From contig DATGHS010000505.1 of NCBI GenBank assembly GCA_035307785.1, positions 1-35,175 on the forward strand: a stretch of DNA of 35,175 nucleotides, read 5' to 3'. The notes beneath the pieces were generated by a model, which had not been told where the DNA came from, did no database searches, and saw only the letters and a program-made list of their open reading frames with translations. How positions within the stretch are numbered: position 1 is the first letter of the stretch; every line of letters starts with the position of its first letter. The stretch is from DATGHS01 sp035307785 (GTDB taxonomy: Bacteria > Planctomycetota > Planctomycetia > Gemmatales > Gemmataceae). Both the position numbers and the translations under genes were made by a program. Of this stretch, positions 15,911-24,270 are shown piece by piece.

Positions 15911-16000
15911 CTCCCTCCCCCCTTGTGGGGGAGGGTTGGGGTGGGGGGGTGGAAGTGGCTCTCACCCCCACCCTAACCCTCCCCATCAAGGGGGAGGGAA
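15911..16000. repeat. C/T- and G/A-rich inverted repeat in a convergent gap (copy 2)
   Basis: The left half reads ctccctccccccttgtgggg and on; the right half reads caccctaaccctccccatca and on. It fills the gap between the small exported protein and glmS, which converge. The composition and layout match copies 1 and 3. Confidence 0.8.
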
Positions 16001-16005
16001 ATGAC

Positions 16006-17850
16006 CTACTCCACCGTCACGCTCTTGGCCAAATTCCGCGGCTTATCCACGTCGCAGCCGCGAAGCAGGGCGATGTGGTACGCCAGGAGTTGCAGCGGCA
16101 CGGCGGCGATGATCGGCTGCAAATACTCCGGCACTTCCGGCACAAAGATCACGTCATCGGCACGGCTACGGACGTGTTCGGCAATGTCTTCGTCGCCGTC
16201 GCCGACAATGGCAATCACCGGGCCGCCGCGAGCACGCACTTCTTCCAGGTTACTCATCACTTTTTCGAAGATTGCACCGGTGGGAATCAGGAAGATTGAA
16301 GGTGTGTTTTCGTCCACCAGCGCGATTGGGCCATGTTTCATTTCGGCAGCCGGGTAGCCCTCGGCGTGAATGTAGCTGATTTCCTTCAGTTTCAGCGCGC
16401 CTTCCAGGGCGACGGGGAAGAGGTATTGCCGGCCCAGGTAGAGCATGTTGGCCGCGTCGCAGTAGCGGTTGGCGATTAACTTTACCGCATCGTGGCAAAG
16501 GAGCGTGCGGCGAACGGCATCGGGCAGGGACTGAAGGTCATCAAGCATGCTCGCGCCTTGAAGGCTCGACAGGTGCCGCATGCGGCCGAAGTAGAGGGCC
16601 AGCATGGTCAGCACCGTCACCTGCGACGTGAAAGCTTTCGTGCTAGCCACGCCGATTTCCTGGCCCGCGTGCAGGTAGACGCCGCCGTCGGCCTCGCGGG
16701 CAATGCTCGAGCCGACCACATTGCAGATGGCCAGTGTCGGGTGCCCCTTGCGCTTGGATTCGCGCAATGCAACCAGGGTGTCGGCGGTTTCGCCAGATTG
16801 GGTGATCGCCAGCACGATGGTGTTCCGGTCGATCGGCGGATTGCGATAACGGAACTCACTCGCATATTCGACCTCCACGGGAATGCGGGCGAATTCTTCG
16901 AAGAGATATTCGGCCACCAGAGCCGCGTGGTAGCTGGTGCCGCAGCCGGTGAGGATGATGCGCTCGGCCCGGCGCAACTGTTGGCTGTCGAGATTCAGGC
17001 CGCCGAAACGGGCAGTGGCATCGGCCTCAGCGAGCCGGCCGCGCATCGCATTTTCCAGCGCTTCGGGTTGCTCGAAGATCTCCTTGAGCATGTAATGGGG
17101 ATGCTCGGCCCGATCCGATTGAACCAGGTCGTGGTCGAAGCTTTGTACATCGGCTTCCACCAGCGTAGCTTCGGAGTCGAAGATCTGCCAATCTTCCGCC
17201 GTCAGCACGCACAGCTGCCGTTCGTGGAGGAAGACCACTCGATCCGCTTTGCCGGCCAGCGCGGAAGGATCGCTGGCGAGAAAGTGCTCGCCATCGGCGA
17301 TGCCGAGAACGAGCGGGCTGCCAAGCCGGGCGCCGACGAGTATCTCGGGATTGCGGGCGCTAACAACGGCCAGGCCGTAGGTGCCTTTCAGCAGCGGCAG
17401 AGTCTGGCGCACCGCTTCCACGAGATCAACATTCAGATGCTTGACGATCAGATGCGCAATGACTTCCGTATCGGTGTCGCTTTGGAAGGACACGCCTTCG
17501 GAGATTAGCTGCCGGCGCAACACGGCATAGTTTTCGATGACGCCGTTATGGACGACGGCCACGGCATTGTCGCCGCTGCCGGCAACGTGCGGATGCGCGT
17601 TGATGTCGTTGGCGGGCCCGTGCGTGGCCCAGCGGGTGTGCGAGATGCCGAGGCAGCCGGGCGCCGGTTTGGTGCGCAAGAAATCGGCCAAGGCGCTCAC
17701 GCGGCCGGCCCGCTTGCGCAAATGCAGCCGCGGGCCGGTGACGGTGGCCAGCCCGGCACTGTCATAACCGCGATATTCCAGTCGGCGCAAGCCGTCGAGC
17801 AAAAGAGGTTCCGCCTCGCGCCGTCCAACATAGCCGACAATTCCACACAT
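16006..17850 (-). CDS. glmS: Glutamine-fructose-6-phosphate aminotransferase (isomerising)
   Basis: A 614-residue enzyme making glucosamine-6-phosphate from fructose-6-phosphate and glutamine, the first step to UDP-GlcNAc. The start at 17850 gives MCGIVGYVGRREAEPLLLDG, where Cys2 is the glutaminase nucleophile after Met removal. HTRWATHG and the C-terminal SIS domains (ILTGCGTSYHAALV; ITQSGETADTL; ETWP-type KHGPIALV region) follow, and the protein ends NLAKSVTVE as is usual. A GGATTC ribosome-like site precedes the ATG; longer readings to 17943 add non-family sequence. It lies downstream of trpC on the same strand, 174 bases apart. No glmS ribozyme was seen. Confidence 0.97.
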   Translation of the reverse strand: MCGIVGYVGRREAEPLLLDGLRRLEYRGYDSAGLATVTGPRLHLRKRAGRVSALADFLRTKPAPGCLGISHTRWATHGPANDINAHPHVAGSGDNAVAVVHNGVIENYAVLRRQLISEGVSFQSDTDTEVIAHLIVKHLNVDLVEAVRQTLPLLKGTYGLAVVSARNPEILVGARLGSPLVLGIADGEHFLASDPSALAGKADRVVFLHERQLCVLTAEDWQIFDSEATLVEADVQSFDHDLVQSDRAEHPHYMLKEIFEQPEALENAMRGRLAEADATARFGGLNLDSQQLRRAERIILTGCGTSYHAALVAEYLFEEFARIPVEVEYASEFRYRNPPIDRNTIVLAITQSGETADTLVALRESKRKGHPTLAICNVVGSSIAREADGGVYLHAGQEIGVASTKAFTSQVTVLTMLALYFGRMRHLSSLQGASMLDDLQSLPDAVRRTLLCHDAVKLIANRYCDAANMLYLGRQYLFPVALEGALKLKEISYIHAEGYPAAEMKHGPIALVDENTPSIFLIPTGAIFEKVMSNLEEVRARGGPVIAIVGDGDEDIAEHVRSRADDVIFVPEVPEYLQPIIAAVPLQLLAYHIALLRGCDVDKPRNLAKSVTVE

Positions 17851-17998
17851 GCTCGAATCCTTTCGGGCGAAAATCCAATCCATTGTAAGAGAGAGGCAAG
17901 GACGGGTTGGAACCGAAAATACTCTTTCGGCCGAATTTTGCAAAGCGAATTCCGCAAGAAGGTAATTCAGGAAAGGCAGGGAACCAATTGTATTGAAA

Positions 17999-18024
17999 TC
18001 TGCGCAATCTGCGTAGTCTGCGGA
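17999..18024. repeat. Tandem 9-base repeat, three units
   Basis: tctgcgcaa, tctgcgtag and tctgcggat follow each other directly, abutting the stop codon of trpC. It resembles the tctgcg-type motifs that occur between genes in related genomes. Confidence 0.5.
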
Positions 18025-18813
18025 TCAATCGGCACCCACTCCGCGCAATTCCTCCAGCTTCGCGCCAATGTCTTTTTCACGCAGAAGCGATTCGCCAACG
18101 AGTACGGCCTTAGCGCCCGCTGCTTCCAATCGCTGCAAATCGGCATGCGTGCGAATTCCGCTCTCGCTCACAAGGCAATAGTGCTTCGGAATCTTCGCGC
18201 TCAGTTCCAACGTGTGTTCCAGGCGCGTGGTGAAGTGCCGCAGGTCGCGATTGTTGATGCCGATGAGCGTGGCGCCGGCGTCGATGACACGCGGCAATTG
18301 CTCGGCATCGTGAAGTTCCACCAGAACATGCAATCCGAGTGATCGCGCATCATCGTGAAGTTGCTGCAAGCGCTCGCCGGGCAGAATCTCGGCAATGAGC
18401 AAGGCACAATCGGCTCCGACTACGCGGGCCTCCAGTAACTGATAGCGGTCGAGAATGAAATCCTTGCGCAGCAATGGCCGCGTGGTTGATTCGCGAATCC
18501 TCGTCAGATGATTCAGGTTTCCTTGAAAGAATGGCTCATCCGTCAAGACGCTGATGCAGGCCGCGCCGTGTTGTTCGTAAATCTGTGCAATGCGGACGGG
18601 ATCGAAATCGGCGCGAATGACTCCGGCTGACGGCGAAACTTTTTTGACCTCAGCAATAATCTGCATGCCGGGCCGGCGGAGCGCGCCCTCGAAGTCGCGC
18701 ACCAGCGGCGCTGTGGCTAGCTGCCGCTCCAGCTCGGCCTCCGGCACGCGCTGTTTCGCTGCCGCGATCTCGCGCCATTTCGACTCGACAATCGTATCGA
18801 GAATAGTCGCCAT
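18025..18813 (-). CDS. trpC: Indole-3-glycerol-phosphate synthase
   Basis: A 262-residue TIM-barrel enzyme of tryptophan synthesis that closes CdRP to indole-glycerol phosphate with loss of CO2. Family motifs are IIAEVKKVSPSAGVI, ISVLTDEPFFQG, PLLRKDFI, ALLIAEIL, ELHDAEQL, IGINNRDL and SESGIRTHAD, which contain the catalytic Lys and Glu residues. The start at 18813 gives MATILDTIVESKWREIAAAK, the canonical N-terminus; the reading upstream to 19101 overlaps the divergent CPBP gene and is not coding. It stands alone, without other trp genes nearby. Confidence 0.96.
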   Translation of the reverse strand: MATILDTIVESKWREIAAAKQRVPEAELERQLATAPLVRDFEGALRRPGMQIIAEVKKVSPSAGVIRADFDPVRIAQIYEQHGAACISVLTDEPFFQGNLNHLTRIRESTTRPLLRKDFILDRYQLLEARVVGADCALLIAEILPGERLQQLHDDARSLGLHVLVELHDAEQLPRVIDAGATLIGINNRDLRHFTTRLEHTLELSAKIPKHYCLVSESGIRTHADLQRLEAAGAKAVLVGESLLREKDIGAKLEELRGVGAD

Positions 18814-18855
18814 GATAATTCCTACGATAGAAACATGGCGCAGAATTGAAAGGCG

Positions 18856-19887
18856 GTGCGCGTGCTCGACGTGGCGACAACCAGAGGAGTGCTGGCGGCA
18901 ACTCTGTTTGCCGGTCTGAGCACCGTGTTGGTGGGCGGCGCCGTCGTGGCTTGGCGGCATCGCCATGACTTTTATCCGCAGCCGCGCCGACGCCTGGTGT
19001 CCTGGGATCTGAGCGACATTTTGATTTGTTTCGTTATCGTCCATTTGGTTCCTTCGCTCGTATTTCAAATCCTGAAGGTCAGCGGCTTCTTTCATTGGCA
19101 ATACGGGGCAACTCCAAGCCTCGAAGACCGCATTTTGCTTGCGCGCTGTATGAACTGGGCATCTTGCCTTGGCTTGCCGTTCGCGCTCGTTGCGGTGCTA
19201 AGCTGGCTGGCGATGAGAGGCACGCAGCCCTGGCAAATCGGGCTCTCGACTTGGCGTTTGGGCCGTTCGGTGGCTGCCGCCGGAGTCACGGGCTGGATGT
19301 TGGTTCCAGCGGTGTTTTTGATTCACCAAGCGGCCGTTTGGTTCGATATCCTGGTGCTGAAAACAGACCCAGCCAAACAAGACAAACACCCCTTGCTGGA
19401 ACTGATGACAGGCCAGCTAGGCTCAGTGGAATGGTTATTGGTCGTGTTTGTAGCAGTGATAAAAGCACCACTGGAAGAAGAGTTGATTTTCCGTGGCCTG
19501 CTGCTGCCGTGGCTGGCCGAACGCTGGTGGAGTGCGCCGATTGTGTGGTCCGTGTCGCTCCTCGTGGCAGCATGGTTAGGGCCCGGTCTTGCTCCCGTAA
19601 TCTTTTCCGGCGTGGCCGGCCTGCCGCTACTCCTCGTGTGCATTCGCAAGGACATTTTACCCAGCCCGTTCTTGGCCGTCTTTGGCAGCAGTCTGCTTTT
19701 CGCCGTCGCGCATTCGAATGTCTGGCCCACACCAATTCCGCTGTTCTTGCTCGGCTGCGGCTTGGGCTATCTCATGCAGCGCACGCGCTCCCTCTTCGCA
19801 CCGATCACGCTCCATGCACTGTTTAACTCCGTTACGACCATCGCGATACTCACGGGGCTGGCGGACCAATTGCAGAAAAGGTTTTAG
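18856..19887 (+). CDS. CPBP family intramembrane glutamic protease (CAAX-like)
   Basis: A 343-residue membrane protein with about eight hydrophobic segments. The family motifs are PLEEELIFRG (205-214, with the catalytic Glu pair and Arg), a His in FAVAHSNVWP, and ITLHALFNS near the end. Members cleave prenylated or membrane proteins, or act in bacteriocin self-immunity. Start is GTG: 18856 gives a very tight gap to AGG, while GTG 18862 has better spacing of eight bases. It is divergent from trpC with only about 40 bases between starts, so the two may share control. Substrate unknown. Confidence 0.88.
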   Translation: MRVLDVATTRGVLAATLFAGLSTVLVGGAVVAWRHRHDFYPQPRRRLVSWDLSDILICFVIVHLVPSLVFQILKVSGFFHWQYGATPSLEDRILLARCMNWASCLGLPFALVAVLSWLAMRGTQPWQIGLSTWRLGRSVAAAGVTGWMLVPAVFLIHQAAVWFDILVLKTDPAKQDKHPLLELMTGQLGSVEWLLVVFVAVIKAPLEEELIFRGLLLPWLAERWWSAPIVWSVSLLVAAWLGPGLAPVIFSGVAGLPLLLVCIRKDILPSPFLAVFGSSLLFAVAHSNVWPTPIPLFLLGCGLGYLMQRTRSLFAPITLHALFNSVTTIAILTGLADQLQKRF

Positions 19888-19991
19888 TCGAATAATCAAC
19901 CACCGAAGCCATACAATTTGGCCAGCGTTTGCGCCAAGGCTCAATGGCTCTATCGCTCTCCAGTGCAATGTTTTGAACGGAGGAATCTGGC

Positions 19992-21455
19992 ATGCGTAAC
20001 CGAACGCCGTCCGTTTCCATAATCGCCCTTTCCATTTTGCTTGCGTCGGCAATCCATTCTCATGCCGACGACAAGCCACCCAACATCCTGTACATCATGG
20101 CCGACGATCATGCCGCCCATGCGATCAGCGCCTACGGCAGCAAAATCAACCAAACGCCGAACCTCGACCGCATCGCCAAGGAGGGGATGCGCTTCAACAA
20201 CTGCTTTGTCACCAATTCGATTTGCACGCCGAGTCGGGCGACTATCATCACCGGCAAGTATTCGCACATGAACGGCGTGCCGGTGTTCAACCACATCGAC
20301 GGCACTCAGCCGATGCTGCAAAAATACCTGCACAGCGCCGGCTATTACACTGGGATGCTCGGCAAATGGCACCTCGGCAGCCAGCCGGGCAGCCTGCCCA
20401 CAAGTTTCGACTATTGGAACGTCCTTCCCGGCCAGGGCGTGTATCACGACCCGGTATTCATCGACAAGAATGGCAAGACGAAACACGCCGGTTACTGCAC
20501 CGACATCATTACCGACATGGCCATCGGTTTCCTGGACAACCGGCCGAAGGACAAGCCGTTTTTTCTCATGTGCCACCATAAGGCGCCGCACCGGCCGTGG
20601 GAGCCACGCGAAGACAAGATCAAGAAATGGGAAAACGTGCAGGTGCCGGAGCCGGAGACTTTTAACGATGAGAAGAGTAACTACGCCACGCGCTCCGATG
20701 CCGCCCGCGAAGCGACGATGAGAGTCGACCGCGACTTGAATGCAACCGACCTCAAGCGCAAACCGCCCGAGGGCCTGTCGCCGACGGAACTCAAGAAATG
20801 GAAATACCAGCGCTATATGCGCGACTACCTGGCCTGCGTGGAATCCATCGACGACAGCGTCGGCAAGCTGCTCGATTACCTCGATAAGAACGGCCTCGCG
20901 GAAAACACTATCGTCATTTACACGTCGGACCAGGGCTTCTTCCTGGGCGATCACGACTGGTTCGACAAACGCTTCATGTATGAAGAGTCGCTGCGGATGC
21001 CGTTCCTGGTTCGCTGGCCCGGGAAAATACGAGCCGGAAGCGTAAGCGACGGAATGATCCTCAATGTCGATTTCGCCCCCACACTCATGGACGCGGCCAG
21101 CCTGCCGACGCCGGCCGACATGCAGGGCCGCAGCTTCCTGCCGATCCTGAAAGGCGAGTCGTTGAAGGACTGGCGCACGTCGATGTATTACCGCTACTAC
21201 CACTACCCGATGCACCACAAAGTGCAGCCGCATTATGGGGTGCGCACGGCCGATTACAAGCTAATTTACTTCAACAAGATCGATCAGTGGGAGCTGTTCG
21301 ACCTGAAGAAGGACCCGCATGAGTTGCACAATCTTTATAACGACCCCGCGCATGTGGAGACGGTGAAAAAGCTCAAGGAAGAGATGTACCGGCTCAAGCG
21401 CGAATTGAAAGACGAGGATCAGTTTCAGGATAAGTTGCCGAAGGATGATGTCTAA
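19992..21455 (+). CDS. Sulfatase, Cys-type (formylglycine-dependent)
   Basis: A 487-residue exported enzyme that removes sulfate esters, probably from a polysaccharide or glycan. It has a signal peptide (cleaved near SHADD), metal-binding NILYIMADDH (31-40) and the activation motif C78-T-P-S-R in SICTPSRATIITGKYSH, where Cys becomes formylglycine. GMLGKWHLG and SDQGFFLGDHDWFDKR follow, with the C-terminal YNDPAHV segment. GGAGGAAT precedes ATG 19992. The modifying enzyme is not in the window. The block that encodes residues RAGSVSDG is identical at DNA level to one arm of the intergenic palindrome at 9171-9222. Planctomycetes carry many sulfatases; substrate not assignable. Confidence 0.95.
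   Translation: MRNRTPSVSIIALSILLASAIHSHADDKPPNILYIMADDHAAHAISAYGSKINQTPNLDRIAKEGMRFNNCFVTNSICTPSRATIITGKYSHMNGVPVFNHIDGTQPMLQKYLHSAGYYTGMLGKWHLGSQPGSLPTSFDYWNVLPGQGVYHDPVFIDKNGKTKHAGYCTDIITDMAIGFLDNRPKDKPFFLMCHHKAPHRPWEPREDKIKKWENVQVPEPETFNDEKSNYATRSDAAREATMRVDRDLNATDLKRKPPEGLSPTELKKWKYQRYMRDYLACVESIDDSVGKLLDYLDKNGLAENTIVIYTSDQGFFLGDHDWFDKRFMYEESLRMPFLVRWPGKIRAGSVSDGMILNVDFAPTLMDAASLPTPADMQGRSFLPILKGESLKDWRTSMYYRYYHYPMHHKVQPHYGVRTADYKLIYFNKIDQWELFDLKKDPHELHNLYNDPAHVETVKKLKEEMYRLKRELKDEDQFQDKLPKDDV
21031..21052 (+). repeat. Coding copy of the 22-base palindrome arm
   Basis: These 22 bases (starting gagccggaagcgtaagcga) are identical to the arm at 9171-9192 and the complement of 9201-9222. Here there is only one arm, in frame, encoding AGSVSD and flanks in a conserved part of the sulfatase. 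Confidence 0.85.
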
Positions 21456-21463
21456 GTCCGAAA

Positions 21464-21538
21464 CCGCTTGTCGTTTCGCGCACGCGCCCAAACATCAGCG
21501 ACTTCGATGTTTTTCGGCGGGCGCGAAACGACAACCGG
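21464..21538. terminator. Long nested hairpin after the sulfatase gene
   Basis: Arms ccgcttgtcgtttcgcgc (21464-21481) and its complement (21521-21538, one mismatch) enclose a second pairing of cgcgcccaaacatc with gatgtttttcggcgggcgcg. It starts nine bases after the stop, consistent with a terminator of the sulfatase gene. Confidence 0.65.
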
Positions 21539-21627
21539 TCACCGATGCGCAAGCGATGTGCGCACCCGCGCGCTGAATCTACGGCATACTTGTTGCGATT
21601 GTCATTGGCAAGTGGATTAGAATCGTC

Positions 21628-21702
21628 AGAGCCGCGCACGGAGCGCAGCGGAGTAAGCGATGCCCCTCGCCGCTTACTCCGCTGCGCTCCGTGCGCGGCT
21701 CT
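21628..21702. repeat. Perfect 32-bp inverted repeat
   Basis: Arms 21628-21659 and 21671-21702 are perfectly complementary around an 11-base loop. Each begins agagccgcgcacggagcgca. It ends 43 bases before the next gene. The pattern gagccg...gtaagcg links it to the family at 9171-9222, with extra bases inserted. Confidence 0.9.
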
Positions 21703-21745
21703 GGCGGCACTTGGCGAACCCTTCGCGAGAGGGTAATATGCCGTC

Positions 21746-22159
21746 ATGCCGATTCCCGTGAATTGCCCCAGTTGCGGTTTTGAAGGCGAAGCGCCCGAAG
21801 GCACCGAGGGTCAGACCGTCCTCTGCCCAGATTGCCGTTACAACATCCCCGTGCCCGGCAGCAACGGGCACAAATCCCTGAGCTATCGCGTTCGCAACGA
21901 CGATGACGAGTTTGACGAGCCGCCACGGCGTAGCCGCAGGAGTCGCCGCAGCCGGCGGCGCAGCGAATTTCGCTACGGCACGGGCAGCGTGTGCTACCGC
22001 TGCGGCAGCGATTCGCCGCCGATTTATCGCAGCGAAATCTCCGTCGGCGGTTGGATCATGTTTGCGGTGCTGCTGTTAGTTTGCTGGCCATTGTGCTTTC
22101 TGGGACTATTGATGAAAGATGAATATCGCGTTTGCAGCGACTGCGGCGCGCGTGTATAA
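21746..22159 (+). CDS. Double zinc-ribbon membrane protein (LITAF-like C-terminus)
   Basis: A 137-residue protein. An N-terminal zinc ribbon has CPSCGFEGEAPEGTEGQTVLCPDC (Cys pairs around residues 7-10 and 27-30). An acidic then Arg-rich linker (RRSRRSRRSRRRSEFR) follows. The C-terminal part has a Cys pair (CYRCGSDSPP), a hydrophobic segment of about 20 residues, and a second Cys pair (VCSDCGARV). Two CxxC knuckles split by a membrane-inserting stretch is the layout of LITAF domains, which lie on the cytoplasmic membrane face. GAGAGG precedes ATG 21746. Function unknown; the Arg-rich part could bind nucleic acid or phospholipid. Confidence 0.8.
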   Translation: MPIPVNCPSCGFEGEAPEGTEGQTVLCPDCRYNIPVPGSNGHKSLSYRVRNDDDEFDEPPRRSRRSRRSRRRSEFRYGTGSVCYRCGSDSPPIYRSEISVGGWIMFAVLLLVCWPLCFLGLLMKDEYRVCSDCGARV

Positions 22160-22201
22160 TAACTACCTTCCCGCCCCTTTTTTCACCTCAAGGAGACGTG
22201 C

Positions 22202-22762
22202 ATGAACCGTCTGCTCTTCGCTTCGGTCGCATTGGCGTTGGTTGTGGGTGTTGGAACCGCCGGTGATCCGGAAAAGACGCCGGCCAAGAAAGTTGAAGTT
22301 GGCGCTGCCGCCCCTGATTTCAAGATCAAAGACTCGAACGGCAAAGAGATCAATCTGTCTGAACTCACCGCTAAGGGCCCGGTGCTCGTGCGGCTAACCT
22401 GCGGCTGCTCGGGTTGCGATAAAGAGCTGGCGTATTTCCAGGCCATCCACGAAGCGTACAAAGATGCCGGCCTCACCAGCCTGGCCGTCTTCAAGGAGCC
22501 TGATGCGAAGGTCGAAACGTACGTGAAGCAAAAGAAGTTGAATATGCTCTACGCCGTCGATACGAAGGGCGATAGCTGGAATGTCTTCCAGACCAAGACC
22601 ATGCCCACCAACATTCTGATCGAAAAGGGCGGCAAGATCGCCTACATCGCGGCCGGCTGCGATCCGAGCGGCTTGCTGGCAAAGAAGGTGTCGGAGAAGG
22701 TCGCGAAGACCGTGGATAAACCCGCGGTGGATGTGAAAGCGAAAGTGGACGAAAGGAAATAA
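22202..22762 (+). CDS. Exported redoxin (AhpC/TSA or TlpA-like)
   Basis: A 186-residue protein with a signal peptide (about 1-21), then the redoxin start VEVGAAAPDFKIKDSNGKEINLSEL and PVLVRLTCGCSGCDKELAYFQ, in which C69 and C72 make a CxxC and C67 adds a third thiol. MPTNILIEKGGKIAYIAAG carries the cis-Pro loop. It therefore has the thioredoxin fold and is likely an exported thiol-disulfide or peroxide-reducing protein. A Lys-rich tail follows. AAGGAG lies seven bases before ATG 22202. With the two TGA-containing genes and their Cys paralogue, it makes four exported thioredoxin-fold proteins in this window. Confidence 0.88.
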   Translation: MNRLLFASVALALVVGVGTAGDPEKTPAKKVEVGAAAPDFKIKDSNGKEINLSELTAKGPVLVRLTCGCSGCDKELAYFQAIHEAYKDAGLTSLAVFKEPDAKVETYVKQKKLNMLYAVDTKGDSWNVFQTKTMPTNILIEKGGKIAYIAAGCDPSGLLAKKVSEKVAKTVDKPAVDVKAKVDERK

Positions 22763-22767
22763 GATTA

Positions 22768-22876
22768 GCCCACAGATGAACACGGATTGCATGACACAGA
22801 TGAACACAGATAAGAAAACTGATATTATTCCGATCTATGTTTATCCGTGTTACGAAGTCCGTGTTCATCCGTGGGC
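22768..22876. repeat. Inverted repeat between convergent redoxin and oxidoreductase genes
   Basis: Ends gcccacagatgaacacgga and tccgtgttcatccgtgggc pair with one mismatch; the interior repeats the cacagatgaacac motif. It spans nearly the whole convergent gap and may terminate both genes. Its base composition is clearly lower in G+C than the other elements. Confidence 0.8.
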
Positions 22877-22886
22877 CATTCTTACA

Positions 22887-24206
22887 TTATAAAGACCAAC
22901 CCTTCCGATATTCCCGTCGCAGGTACTTTTCCGCCTCTGGCGCATTTTTGACCTTGAGATTCTCCGCATCCCATTCGATAGGTCGGCCACTTCGGTACGA
23001 CACGTTGCCCAGCAACACCGCTTCCGTCAGCGCGCCGCTGTAGTCGAAATCGCATAGCGCCGGCTTGCGGCTCTTGATCGCGGCGATCCATTCGGCATGA
23101 TGGCCCAGCGACTTCGGAATGAACGGCTCGGGCCGCTTTAAGTCTTTGAATTCGGCCTCGGGCAGCAGCTTGTGTTCGCCGTACCCGGCAATGAGCATTC
23201 CCTTGCTGCCGACGAATAAGTTACCATCGCCCCATTTCGGCAGCTTGCCCTGGGCGAAAAGTTCTGGCCGCTTGCCACCGTCGTACCAGGTGAGCTTCAC
23301 CGGCGGCTGCTTGCCACGGGCAGGAAATTCGTAGGTGACGATTTGCCAGTCGGCCACTGCTTCCGGGTCGGGCGACGGCGAGCCGTGCGAGGAAACCTTG
23401 CTGGGATAGCGCAGGCCCAAGGCCCAGAACGGCAAATCCATGTGGTGGCAGGCCATGTCGGACATTGTGCCGCCGCCGAAGTCCCACCACATGCGCCAGT
23501 TGAACGGCTCGTAGGTACCGTAGCCGGCCTTGTTAGGGCCGTGATGAAACGGCCGCTCCGGGGCCGTGCCAAGCCAGAGATCCCAGTGCAAGCCCTCAGG
23601 CACCGGTTCGGCCTCCTTCGGCCGCTTTGCGCCGCCGTAAGAGCGACCGCACCAGGTGTGAACTTCTTCCACCGTACCGATCGCGCCGCTTTGAATCAGC
23701 TCCACCACTCGGCGATAATTGTCGCCGGCATGAATTTGCGTGCCCATCTGGGTGATACGATTCAGCTTCTTGGCCGTTTGGGCGACGATGCGAGCTTCGT
23801 AAACATCGTGAGTCAATGGTTTTTCGCAGTAGACATCCCTGCCGGATTTGAGGGCCGCCATGGTAGCCACGGCATGGGTGTGATCCGGCGTTGCTACGAC
23901 CACGGCATCGATGTTCTTACGGTCGAGCAGCTTGCGGAAATCGACGTCGAAGCTGGCCTTCGGAAAAGCCTCGCATGCCGGGCCAATGCGCCGCTCATCC
24001 ACGTCACAGAGGGCGACGACATCGACATCAGGCAATGCCTTCAGGCTCTTCCAGCTGAAGACCCCCTGCCCCGCCACGCCAATGACGCCGACACGCACCA
24101 TTTCGCTTGGCGGTTTCTTGTCGTCGGCGCGGAGCATGCGCGGCAAGCAAGCGGCCGCGCTGCCGGCGGCCACGGATTGCAGAAATCTGCGACGAGAAAT
24201 ATGCAT
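22887..24206 (-). CDS. Gfo/Idh/MocA family oxidoreductase, Tat-exported
   Basis: A 439-residue NAD(P)-dependent dehydrogenase-like protein. The start at 24206 gives a Tat signal, SRRRFLQSVAAGSAAACLPRM, which fits an enzyme exported with its cofactor bound. The Rossmann part VRVGVIGVAGQGVF (with a G-x-G-x-x-x pattern) is followed by ATPDHTHAVATMAAL and EKP (128-130), the family's catalytic Lys motif, and C-terminal MWWDFGGGTMSDMACHHMDL. The reading to 24263 only crosses a terminator hairpin. A GGAGA sequence lies seven bases upstream of the start. Such exported members are abundant in planctomycetes and probably act on sugars, but the substrate is unknown. Confidence 0.94.
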   Translation of the reverse strand: MHISRRRFLQSVAAGSAAACLPRMLRADDKKPPSEMVRVGVIGVAGQGVFSWKSLKALPDVDVVALCDVDERRIGPACEAFPKASFDVDFRKLLDRKNIDAVVVATPDHTHAVATMAALKSGRDVYCEKPLTHDVYEARIVAQTAKKLNRITQMGTQIHAGDNYRRVVELIQSGAIGTVEEVHTWCGRSYGGAKRPKEAEPVPEGLHWDLWLGTAPERPFHHGPNKAGYGTYEPFNWRMWWDFGGGTMSDMACHHMDLPFWALGLRYPSKVSSHGSPSPDPEAVADWQIVTYEFPARGKQPPVKLTWYDGGKRPELFAQGKLPKWGDGNLFVGSKGMLIAGYGEHKLLPEAEFKDLKRPEPFIPKSLGHHAEWIAAIKSRKPALCDFDYSGALTEAVLLGNVSYRSGRPIEWDAENLKVKNAPEAEKYLRREYRKGWSL

Positions 24207-24224
24207 GATACATCTCCAATTATG

Positions 24225-24254
24225 AAAGCCCAGGGACTGTCGTCCCTGGGCTTT
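24225..24254 (-). terminator. Terminator of the transglutaminase-like gene
   Basis: A perfect 12-bp stem, aaagcccaggga-ctgtcg-tccctgggcttt, lies 16 bases after the stop of the gene at 24271 (minus strand). Read on the minus strand, it ends in GGGCTTT. Confidence 0.85.
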
Positions 24255-24270
24255 ATTTGGCACTTTCAGA

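Noticed and set aside
18813..19101. Extension of trpC upstream to 19101
   Set aside because: It overlaps the divergent CPBP gene, and the canonical TrpC N-terminus begins at 18813.
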